Source: Hydrogenophaga sp.
GTDB lineage: Bacteria > Pseudomonadota > Gammaproteobacteria > Burkholderiales > Burkholderiaceae_C
Assembly: GCF_018780385.1 (NCBI RefSeq)
Contig: NZ_JADMJO010000003.1
Span: 496,001-560,000 of the forward strand
DNA length: 64,000 nt
Direction of reading: 5' to 3'
The notes under the pieces were generated by a model that searched no databases, was not told the origin of the DNA, and worked only from the letters and a program-made list of their open reading frames with translations. This document shows positions 29,696-36,777 of the stretch, in pieces (the first letter of the stretch is position 1; each line of letters begins with the position of its first letter). A program made the position numbers and the translations under genes.

Positions 29696-31453
29696 TTACT
29701 TCGGCAGAAACAGCAGCCAGTAGATCAACAACACATTGAACAAGGCGCTGAGACCCAGCAGCAGCTTCCACAGCATCGTCGGATCCCGCTGCAGCAGCGC
29801 CGATGCCGGCGGCATGGTCAGCGGTCGGGACGCACCGCGCTCCAGCGCCAGCAAAAACTCTTCCGCGGTCTCGAAGCGCAGCGACTGGTCGCGCGCCACG
29901 GCCTTCTGCACCACATGGTCCAGCCAGATCGGCACCTCGGGGTTGTGGCGGCTGGGCGGCGTCGGGTCGCGGTAGTAGCGGCCCACCTGGTAGGGCAGCA
30001 CCTGGCCATAGGGCAAGCGGGCGGTGAGCAACTGATAGAGCGTCACGCCCAGCGCGAAAAGATCGCTCCGGGCATCGGGCAGCTCCTTCGTCTCGGCGTC
30101 GGAGGCACCGGTTGCCTGCCGCGTGTTGTAGCCCCACTGCTCGGGGTTCACATAGCTCGGCGTGCCGGCGTGCAGCCGTCGCATGCTCTCGGGCTCGCGC
30201 CCGCTCAGGGCCACACCGAGATCGAGCACGCGCAGCACGCCGTCCTCGCCCTGGTGCAGATTGGCGGGCTTGATGTCGCGGTGAATCACACCCTGGCGGT
30301 GCATGCGGCCGAGCACCCGCAGGGTCTGCATGGCAATCTGCACCGCCTGGCCGGGCGCGAAGCGCTGTGACCGGTCCAGCATCTGCTGCAGGGTCTCGCC
30401 GCTGTGCCAGTCGTACAACAGGTAGTAGGCGCTGCGCGGCCGCTGCGTGGGCAGGCTCTGGTGCAGACACACCAGGTTGTCGGCCGCGCGCGAAGACTGC
30501 ATGCGCCGCGAGAGCCAGGCCTCGTGCGCGAGCATGGCGCGCTCGTCCTGGTCGTGCGCGCGCGCGGGGTGCAGGGTTTTGAGCGCATACAGCGTCTGCG
30601 TGGCGGGATCGCGCACCTGGTAGAGCAGGTTGATGCCGTTGTCGGCCACCGGCGCAGTGACGACGAAGCCGTCGATCAGGTCGCCCACCTTCAGGCGCGG
30701 CGCCATGGGCAGGGCGTGGGCCAGGCGGCTGGCGTCCTCCAGGTTGGGGTCGAGCAGGCCCAGCACACGCACCACCATGGCGGTGAGGTTGTCGTCGCTG
30801 CCCGCGGCCAGCGCCGCCTCCACCAACCGTTCGCAAGCGACCTGCGCTCGCACGGAAGGGTCGGCGCAGTCGGCGAGACGGCGCTCCGGCAACTTGCCAT
30901 GGACGCCGTCGGTGAGCAGCACGAAAATGTCGCCCACCTGCAGGTCGCCCTGCACATAGTCGACCACGAGGTGGTCTTCCAGGCCCACCGCGCGCAGCAG
31001 CTGGTGCCGCAGGTCGGGGTGGTTGACCACGTGGTCGTGCGTGAGGCGCAGCGTCTGGCCCTCGCGCAGCAAGTAGCAACGCGAATCGCCCACGTGGGCC
31101 AGCGTGTAGGACTGACCGCGCAGCACCAGCGCGGTGAGCGTGGTCAGGCCCATGGCGGGCTGGCGGCTTCGGTTGAGCCCGGCCAGCCAGGCGTTCTGCG
31201 CGCCGATGATGCGGTCCAGCGCCACCGTGGTGTCCCAGGTTTCGGGCGTGCTGTGGTAGTCGCGCACCAGGCTGGTCACCGTGGTCTGGGCCGCTTCCCG
31301 CCCCATGCCGCCGGTGCTCACTCCGTCGGCAATGGCCACGATGGAGCCCATGTCCTCTTGTCCCTCGGGCGGCAGCATGGCGGCGCAGAAGTCTTCGTTG
31401 TTCTCCTTGCGGCCCGCCAGACACACAAAGCCGATGTCGATGTCAAAGGCCAT
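29696..31453 (-). CDS. PP2C-type phosphatase / Ser-Thr protein kinase fusion with C-terminal membrane anchor
   Basis: 585 aa. Residues about 1-240 form a PPM/PP2C phosphatase with metal-binding motifs AIADGVSTGG, HVGDSRCYL, LLTDGV and GSDDNLTA. Residues about 265-535 form a Hanks-type kinase: the lysine of YALKTL, catalytic HRDIKPANL, DLG in place of DFG (VLDLGVALS), and GTPSYVNPEQ replacing APE. A canonical glycine-rich loop is not evident. A single helix (LLLGLSALFNVLLIYWLLF) ends the protein, probably tethering it to the inner membrane. It follows the NasT-like gene by 6 bases, so the two form an operon. The substrate is unknown; a role in nitrate control is inferred from context. Confidence 0.88.
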   Translation of the reverse strand: MAFDIDIGFVCLAGRKENNEDFCAAMLPPEGQEDMGSIVAIADGVSTGGMGREAAQTTVTSLVRDYHSTPETWDTTVALDRIIGAQNAWLAGLNRSRQPAMGLTTLTALVLRGQSYTLAHVGDSRCYLLREGQTLRLTHDHVVNHPDLRHQLLRAVGLEDHLVVDYVQGDLQVGDIFVLLTDGVHGKLPERRLADCADPSVRAQVACERLVEAALAAGSDDNLTAMVVRVLGLLDPNLEDASRLAHALPMAPRLKVGDLIDGFVVTAPVADNGINLLYQVRDPATQTLYALKTLHPARAHDQDERAMLAHEAWLSRRMQSSRAADNLVCLHQSLPTQRPRSAYYLLYDWHSGETLQQMLDRSQRFAPGQAVQIAMQTLRVLGRMHRQGVIHRDIKPANLHQGEDGVLRVLDLGVALSGREPESMRRLHAGTPSYVNPEQWGYNTRQATGASDAETKELPDARSDLFALGVTLYQLLTARLPYGQVLPYQVGRYYRDPTPPSRHNPEVPIWLDHVVQKAVARDQSLRFETAEEFLLALERGASRPLTMPPASALLQRDPTMLWKLLLGLSALFNVLLIYWLLFLPK

Positions 31454-31459
31454 GCGGCG

Positions 31460-32755
31460 TCACCCCATCAGCATCTGCATGCTGCGTTCGTATTCGGCCG
31501 AGAGCTGCTCGAAGGCTTCAAGCAGGCTTTCGCTGGCCGCCGCCAGGCCTTCGAGCCGCAGCAGCCGGTCGCGACCCGCGGGGCGCTGGATGTGGGCGGC
31601 ACCGGCGAGCACCTGCTCCCATTCCAGGGCCGCGGCGTCGAGCGTGCGGCGGATCTCGGGTGTGGACAGGGGCAGGCCGTTGAGCAAGGCCAGACCCGAC
31701 TCGAATTCCCGCTGCGCCCCGACCAGGGCAGCGTCACTGCCCGGCGCGCGCGCATCGGCCTCCACCAGCTCCATCAGCGCGCACTTGGCAAAACGCTGGG
31801 ACAGCATGCGCTGGCGCCCGGCGATGTTGAGCAGCTTCAGCGGCGGGGCCGAGCCCGCGCTCTCCAGGCTCGCCGTCAGGCGCTCGGCTTCCTGCAGCAG
31901 GCGCTCGGCGAGTTCGTCCACCGGCAGCACCTGCGCTGCGGCGGGCTTGCCCTTGAGGGCTGGCTTGAGGCGTTGCCAGGTGGCTTCCACCTGGGCCAGC
32001 AGGTCGCCGAAGGTGGGGGCCGAGAGTGTCTTGCCCAAGAGCGCGATGTTGGCGTCGATGCGCTGGATCGAATCGTCCAGCAGCGCCTGCTGCTGGCGCG
32101 TCTGCACCTCGGCCAGACGCAACAGGTACAGCTTGACCAGGCGCTGCGAGAGCATGCGCAACTGCCCGGCCCGGTTCACCCCTTCGGCGAAATGGGCCGA
32201 CTGGATGATGTGCTGCGACACCTGGCCCAAGCGCTGGTTGCTGTGCATGGAGGCGGTGCGCAGGATCTGGAAGGCGTCGTCGTCGGACACCTGCCGCGCG
32301 CGCATCAGGATGCCCTTGGCGCGCTCCACCATCTTGCGGTCCTCGAAACGCTGGGACACATCGCGCAGTTGCTCCTGCAGCGCCTGCTCGCGCCGAAAGC
32401 GCGCCTGCGCGAGGTGGATGAGCGGGCGCAGGCGCTGCGCTCCGTAACCGTTGACCACATAAGCGTGGATGCCGGCGGCCATGGCCTGTTCGATGTGGCC
32501 GGCATCGCTGTCGGTGGTGAACACGATCACCGGGCAGGGTGCGGTGTCGGCCAGCGCCTGCGTGGCCTTGAACAGTGCATCCGCGGGCGCCGACACCTCA
32601 CCGATCACCAGATCTGGTGCATGGCGCACGACGCCCTGCACCAGTTTGCTGCAGCCCTCTTCCTGCGCCAGGACATCGATGCCCATGGCCTCCAGGTCGA
32701 CTGCGAGGGGCAGCGTGGTGTGGGGACCGCTCCGAAAAACCAGCACAGATGTCAT
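31460..32755 (-). CDS. NasT-like regulator: degenerate receiver + ANTAR + two PilJ-N (NarX-type) sensor modules
   Basis: 431 aa, about twice the length of NasT. Residues 1-125 resemble a response-regulator receiver, but the N-terminal acidic pair is missing (VLVFRSGPH) and the phospho-Asp position is Glu53 (VIGEVSAP). Residues about 138-187 are ANTAR (DRKMVERAKGILMRARQVSDDDAFQIL). Two PilJ-N-type four-helix modules follow, each with the NarX-like box: NRAGQLRMLSQRLVK (194-208) and NIAGRQRMLSQRFAK (310-324). No membrane segment is seen. The ATG at 32755 was chosen; the track extends into the divergent promoter region. It is divergent from nirB and probably controls RNA attenuation in response to nitrate or nitrite (inference). 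Confidence 0.85.
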   Translation of the reverse strand: MTSVLVFRSGPHTTLPLAVDLEAMGIDVLAQEEGCSKLVQGVVRHAPDLVIGEVSAPADALFKATQALADTAPCPVIVFTTDSDAGHIEQAMAAGIHAYVVNGYGAQRLRPLIHLAQARFRREQALQEQLRDVSQRFEDRKMVERAKGILMRARQVSDDDAFQILRTASMHSNQRLGQVSQHIIQSAHFAEGVNRAGQLRMLSQRLVKLYLLRLAEVQTRQQQALLDDSIQRIDANIALLGKTLSAPTFGDLLAQVEATWQRLKPALKGKPAAAQVLPVDELAERLLQEAERLTASLESAGSAPPLKLLNIAGRQRMLSQRFAKCALMELVEADARAPGSDAALVGAQREFESGLALLNGLPLSTPEIRRTLDAAALEWEQVLAGAAHIQRPAGRDRLLRLEGLAAASESLLEAFEQLSAEYERSMQMLMG

Positions 32756-32805
32756 ATGAATCAAGAGCTTGAGAGTGAAAACCGGGTCCGGCTCCAGCGG
32801 CGGTT

Positions 32806-32820
32806 GCATGCCGCGTGCCG
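32806..32820 (-). promoter_or_regulatory. Candidate sigma-54 promoter of the NasT-like/kinase operon
   Basis: On the minus strand CGGCAC-GCGGC-ATGC keeps GG and GC at sigma-54 spacing, with one deviation in TTGC. The predicted start is near 32794, 39 bases before the ATG at 32755. It is divergent from the nirB promoter. Confidence 0.4.
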
Positions 32821-32866
32821 GGTCGCGGAGCGCCGCGCGCGCGCCGCCACACGGGTTTCGATGATA

Positions 32867-32882
32867 TGGCACACGTTTTGCA
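32867..32882 (+). promoter_or_regulatory. Sigma-54 (-24/-12) promoter of the nirB operon
   Basis: TGGCAC-ACGTT-TTGCA is a full consensus match. The predicted start is about 32893, which coincides with the first stem-loop of the leader. It gives a leader of about 236 nt before nirB. Confidence 0.82.
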
Positions 32883-32891
32883 TGGTTCACC

Positions 32892-33035
32892 TCAGACGTG
32901 ACGAAGCGTCTGACCCCGACCGCAGTGTCGCGGGACTGCTCACAACGACGTGCGCAGCGAGACAACGGGGCCCGCCATGTGGCGCGCCTCAGCCCGGCTT
33001 CTCGGCCGGAACAACCGAATATCCCTGTCTTTTTT
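32892..33035 (+). promoter_or_regulatory. Candidate ANTAR-type leader of nirB
   Basis: Hairpin 1 (32892-32913) has a 7-bp stem TCAGACG/CGTCTGA plus a T-G pair closing GACGAA, which has G4 but not A1. Hairpin 2 (32936-32957) is CTGCTCAC-AACGAC-GTGCGCAG, eight positions with one T-C mismatch and an A1/G4 loop. Their 22-base separation resembles the nrt leader. Downstream, AGACA (32960) can pair with TGTCT just before TTTTTT (33030-33035), with GGG/CCC added across a bulge, giving a possible terminator that does not overlap hairpin 2 directly. Confidence 0.5.
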
Positions 33036-33038
33036 CTG

Positions 33039-33076
33039 GTGACCCGGCTCACGGCGCGCGTGCGCGCACCGGTCAC
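33039..33076 (+). other. Strong hairpin in the nirB leader
   Basis: GTGACC(C)GG pairs with CCGGTCAC, with a second GCGCGC/GCGCGC stem inside. There is no T-run behind it. It precedes a second sigma-54-like element and a GGGGT/ACCCC hairpin close to the nirB ribosome-binding region. The role is unknown. Confidence 0.4.
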
Positions 33077-33091
33077 TGGCACGGGGTATGC
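33077..33091 (+). promoter_or_regulatory. Possible second sigma-54 promoter of nirB, downstream of the leader hairpins
   Basis: TGGCAC-GGGGT-ATGC has a perfect -24 half and GC at the right -12 spacing (first T of TTGC is A). The predicted start is about 33103, giving a 26-nt leader that would lack the ANTAR-type hairpins. Confidence 0.35.
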
Positions 33092-33128
33092 ACCTGACCC
33101 CTAGCGAATCACAACTGGAGTAGCCGCG

Positions 33129-35594
33129 ATGAAGAAATCAAAACTGGTGATGGTGGGCAACGGCATGGCCGGTGTGCGCACGATTGAGGAGCTGCTCAAG
33201 ATCGCGCCCGACTTTTACGACATCACGGTGTTCGGCGCAGAGCCCCACCCCAACTACAACCGCATCCTGCTCTCGCCGGTGCTCGCGGGTGAGCAGACGC
33301 TGGACGAGATCGTGCTCAACGACTGGGCCTGGTACACCGAGAACGGCGTCACGCTGCACGCAGGCAAGACCGTGACCGAGGTGGACCGCATCAAGCGCAT
33401 CGTGCGCGCCACGGATGCGGACGGCAGCGTGATCGAGGCACCGTACGACCGCCTCATCATGGCCACCGGCTCCAACCCCTTCATGCTGCCGCTGCCCGGC
33501 AAGGATCTGCAAGGCGTGCTGGCCTACCGCGACATCGCCGACACGCAGGCCATGATCGACGCAGCCACCAAATACAAACACGCGGTCGTCATCGGCGGCG
33601 GCCTGCTCGGCCTGGAAGCGGCCAACGGGCTGATGAAGCGCGGCATGACGGTGAGCGTGGTGCACGTGGCGCCCTGGCTCATGGAGCGCCAGCTCGACGA
33701 CGTGGCGGGCAAGCTGCTGCAGCAGTCGCTGGAGACGCGCGGCATGAAATTCCTGATCGGCGCGCAGACGCAGGAGCTGGTGGGCAACGAAGAAGGCCGC
33801 GTGAAGGCGATCCGCTTCAAGGACGGCACCGAGCTGCCCGCCGACCTGGTGGTGATGGCCGTGGGCATCCGCCCCAACACCGCGCTGGCCGAGAGCATGC
33901 GCCTGCACGTGAACAAGGGCATCGTGGTCAGCGACACGCTGCAGACCGTGACCGACCCGCGCATCTACGCGGTGGGCGAATGCGCGGCGCACCGCGGCAT
34001 CGCCTACGGCCTGGTGGCGCCGCTGTTCGAGCAGGGCAAAGTGCTGGCCACGCACCTGGCCGAGTTCGGCATTGGCCGCTACACCGGCTCGCTCACCTCG
34101 ACCAAGCTCAAGGTCACCGGCATCGACCTGTTCTCCGCCGGCAACTTCACCGGCGGCGCCGACACCGAAGAGATCGTGATGAGCGATCCTTCGGGCGGCG
34201 TTTACAAGAAACTGGTGATCCAGGGCGACAAGCTGGTGGGCGCCTGCCTGTACGGCGACACGGTGGACGGCTCCTGGTACTTCAAGCTACTGCGCGACGG
34301 CCGCAGCGTGGCCGACATCCGCGACAAGCTGATGTTCGGCGAATCCAACATCGGCGACGTGGGCCACCAGGGCCAGAGCAAGGCCTCGGCCATGGGCGAT
34401 TCCGACGAGGTGTGCGGCTGCAATGGCGTGACCAAAGGTGCGATCTGCAAGGCCATCAAGGACAAGGGCCTGTTCACGCTCGAAGAAGTGCGCAAGCAGA
34501 CCAAGGCCAGCGCCTCCTGCGGCTCGTGCACCGGTCTGGTCGAGCAGATCCTGATGTTCACCGCGGGTGGCGACTACTCGGCCACGCCGAAGATGAAAGC
34601 CATGTGCGGCTGCACCGAACACGGCCACGCAGCGGTGCGCGAAGCCATCCGCACGCCGCTGCCCGACGGGGGCAAGCTGCTGACCACGGCCCAGGTGTTT
34701 GCCCACCTGAACTGGAAGACGCCCAACGGCTGCGCGAGCTGCCGCCCCGCCATCAACTACTACCTGATCAGCACCTGGCCCAAGGAGGCCAAGGACGATC
34801 CGCAATCGCGCTACATCAACGAGCGCTCGCACGCCAACATCCAGAAAGACGGCACGTATTCGGTGATCCCGCGCATGTGGGGCGGTGAGACCACGGCCGA
34901 CGAGCTGCGCCGCATCGCCGACGCGGTGGACAAGTACAAGATCCCCACCGTGAAGGTCACGGGCGGCCAGCGCATCGACCTGTTGGGCGTGAAGAAGGAA
35001 GACCTGGTCAATGTCTGGAAAGACATCGGCATGCCGTCGGGTCACGCGTACGCCAAGGCCCTGCGAACGGTGAAAACCTGCGTGGGCTCCGAGTGGTGCC
35101 GCATGGGCACCCAGGACAGCACCCAGATGGGCAAGGACCTGGAGCGCGCCATGTGGCGCATGTACGCGCCGCACAAGGTGAAGTTCGCCGTCTCGGGCTG
35201 CCCGCGCAACTGCGCCGAGGCCGGCATCAAGGACGTGGGCGTCATCGGTGTCGACTCCGGCTGGGAGATGTACATCGCCGGCAACGGCGGCATCAAGACC
35301 GAGGTGGCGCACTTCTTCGTCAAGGTGAAGACGGCGGCCGAGGTGCTGGAGTACACCGGCGCATTCTGCGAGCTCTACCGCCAGGAGGGCTGGTACCTGG
35401 AGCGCACGGTGCACTACGTGAACCGCGTCGGCCTGGACTACGTGAAGAAGCGCATTCTGGAAGACCACGAAGGCCGCAAGGCCCTCTGGGAGCAGCTGCA
35501 GTTTGCGCTGGACGGCGAGCCAGACCCGTGGTTCGACTTCAAGGAAGCCGCGGTGGACACACGCCAGTTCGAACCCGTGAGCACCCTCTCGTGA
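33129..35594 (+). CDS. nirB: Assimilatory nitrite reductase large subunit
   Basis: 821-aa sirohaem enzyme reducing nitrite to ammonium with NAD(P)H. The N-terminal FAD/NAD(P)H module starts KLVMVGNGMAGVRTIEELL and has a second Rossmann motif VVIGGGLLGLEAANGL. A BFD-like [2Fe-2S] domain (CGCNGVTKGAIC ... ASCGSC) lies near residue 430. The C-terminal sirohaem/[4Fe-4S] ligands are in VGSEWCRMG and SGCPRNCAEAG. The ATG at 33129 follows CTGGAG. The small subunit nirD is two genes downstream. It is likely under the sigma-54/ANTAR-type leader upstream. Confidence 0.97.
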   Translation: MKKSKLVMVGNGMAGVRTIEELLKIAPDFYDITVFGAEPHPNYNRILLSPVLAGEQTLDEIVLNDWAWYTENGVTLHAGKTVTEVDRIKRIVRATDADGSVIEAPYDRLIMATGSNPFMLPLPGKDLQGVLAYRDIADTQAMIDAATKYKHAVVIGGGLLGLEAANGLMKRGMTVSVVHVAPWLMERQLDDVAGKLLQQSLETRGMKFLIGAQTQELVGNEEGRVKAIRFKDGTELPADLVVMAVGIRPNTALAESMRLHVNKGIVVSDTLQTVTDPRIYAVGECAAHRGIAYGLVAPLFEQGKVLATHLAEFGIGRYTGSLTSTKLKVTGIDLFSAGNFTGGADTEEIVMSDPSGGVYKKLVIQGDKLVGACLYGDTVDGSWYFKLLRDGRSVADIRDKLMFGESNIGDVGHQGQSKASAMGDSDEVCGCNGVTKGAICKAIKDKGLFTLEEVRKQTKASASCGSCTGLVEQILMFTAGGDYSATPKMKAMCGCTEHGHAAVREAIRTPLPDGGKLLTTAQVFAHLNWKTPNGCASCRPAINYYLISTWPKEAKDDPQSRYINERSHANIQKDGTYSVIPRMWGGETTADELRRIADAVDKYKIPTVKVTGGQRIDLLGVKKEDLVNVWKDIGMPSGHAYAKALRTVKTCVGSEWCRMGTQDSTQMGKDLERAMWRMYAPHKVKFAVSGCPRNCAEAGIKDVGVIGVDSGWEMYIAGNGGIKTEVAHFFVKVKTAAEVLEYTGAFCELYRQEGWYLERTVHYVNRVGLDYVKKRILEDHEGRKALWEQLQFALDGEPDPWFDFKEAAVDTRQFEPVSTLS

Positions 35595-36379
35595 ACATCA
35601 GTCGCAGAACCATCATCGCCGCCGCCGCGGGGCTCCCGCTGTTGAACGCGCGGGCCCAGGTGCTGGACCTCAACGACGCCATCAACAAGGCCGGCCGCCA
35701 ACGCATGCTGTCGCAACGCATGGGCAAGGGCTGGCTGGCGCTGGTGCACAAGACCGAAAGCGGCAGCGCTCAGGCGGTGCTCGACAAGTCGATGGCCTTG
35801 TTCGACCGCCAGCTCGTCGAGCTCAAGGCCTTCGCGCCCTCGACCGACATCCGCGACACCTACGTCAAGCTCGAAGCGGCCTGGAGCGACTACAAGACCG
35901 CGCTCGTGGGCGCCACGCCGGGCAAGCCGGGCGCGGCCGCCGTGCTGCAGGCCGATGCGCGGGTGCTGGCGCTGGCCCACCAGGGCACGCTGCAGTACGA
36001 AGCGGCCTCGGGTCGCCCGGTGGGCAAGCTGGTCAACGTGGCCGGGCGCCAGCGCATGCTCTCGCAGCGCATGGCCAAGTTCTACTTCGCCGCCACGCTG
36101 CCCATCGACGTGCCCACCGCCACGGCTGAAATCGGCAAGGCGCGCACCGAATTCCTGAGCGCCATGGAGCTGCTGCGCAACGCCCCCGAGGCCACCGAAC
36201 GCATCCGCTCGGAACTGCAACTGGCCGATGGCCAGTGGTTCTTTTTCGACCAGGCGCTGCAGCGCATGCAAACCGCTGGCGCCGCCGCCAAAACGCTGTC
36301 CGACGTGTTCGTGACGAGTGAAAACCTGCTCAGCGTCATGGACCGGGTCACCGGTCTGTACGCCGCCATCAAAACCTGA
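35591..36379 (+). CDS. Exported double PilJ-N (NarX-type sensor module) protein
   Basis: 262 aa, with no enzymatic or DNA-binding domain. The N-terminus MNISRRTIIAAAAGLPLLNARAQ looks like a short Tat-type signal peptide, so the product is probably periplasmic. It contains two copies of the PilJ-N box: KAGRQRMLSQRMGK (about 33-46) and NVAGRQRMLSQRMAK (about 149-163), each starting a helical bundle. I start it at GTG 35591, which overlaps the nirB stop as GTGA; the track runs further upstream through nirB. It sits between nirB and nirD, so it is made with the reductase. A nitrate/nitrite-binding role is inferred. Confidence 0.8.
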   Translation: MNISRRTIIAAAAGLPLLNARAQVLDLNDAINKAGRQRMLSQRMGKGWLALVHKTESGSAQAVLDKSMALFDRQLVELKAFAPSTDIRDTYVKLEAAWSDYKTALVGATPGKPGAAAVLQADARVLALAHQGTLQYEAASGRPVGKLVNVAGRQRMLSQRMAKFYFAATLPIDVPTATAEIGKARTEFLSAMELLRNAPEATERIRSELQLADGQWFFFDQALQRMQTAGAAAKTLSDVFVTSENLLSVMDRVTGLYAAIKT

Positions 36380-36393
36380 GGACTGGAAGCATC

Positions 36394-36777
36394 ATGAGTC
36401 AATGGAAGCCCATCTGCCGCGTCGACGACATCCCCGTGCTGGGTTCGCGCCGTGTGGCGCGCGAGCAAGGCCTGGACGTGGCCGTGTTCCGCAACGACCA
36501 GAACGAGGTGTTCGCCCTGCTCGACCGCTGCCCGCACAAGGGCGGCCCGCTCTCGCAAGGCATCGTGTTCGGCACCAGCGTGGCCTGCCCACTGCACAAC
36601 TGGACCATCGGCCTGTGCACCGGCCAGGCCGCCGCGCCCGACGAAGGCTGCACGCCGAAATTCGCGGTGAAGGTGGAAGATGGCCAGGTGTTCCTGGATG
36701 CGAACGAACTGGCCACCCAGGCCACCGATCTGACCCGCCCGATCGCCGGCCCGGCACGCCGAACCGTCACCGCATGA
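36394..36777 (+). CDS. nirD: Nitrite reductase small subunit
   Basis: 127-aa Rieske-type [2Fe-2S] protein partnering NirB. The ligands are visible in DRCPHKGGPLSQG and ACPLHNWTIGL, the C-x-H ... C-x2-H pattern. The length is typical. The stop overlaps the nasA start by four bases (ATGA 36774-36777). Confidence 0.95.
   Translation: MSQWKPICRVDDIPVLGSRRVAREQGLDVAVFRNDQNEVFALLDRCPHKGGPLSQGIVFGTSVACPLHNWTIGLCTGQAAAPDEGCTPKFAVKVEDGQVFLDANELATQATDLTRPIAGPARRTVTA

Noticed and set aside
32604-32620. CACCAGATCTGGTG palindrome as an NtrC site for nirB
   Set aside because: The half-site spacing is one base too long, and it lies inside the NasT-like coding sequence about 280 bases from the start.
32960-32973. 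AACGGG loop as a third hexaloop hairpin in the nirB leader
   Set aside because: The loop fits A1/G4 but the flanking bases pair at only two of four positions.
36318-36773. N-terminal extension of the nasA frame
   Set aside because: It overlaps the PilJ-N and nirD genes out of frame and the family N-terminus begins just after ATG 36774.
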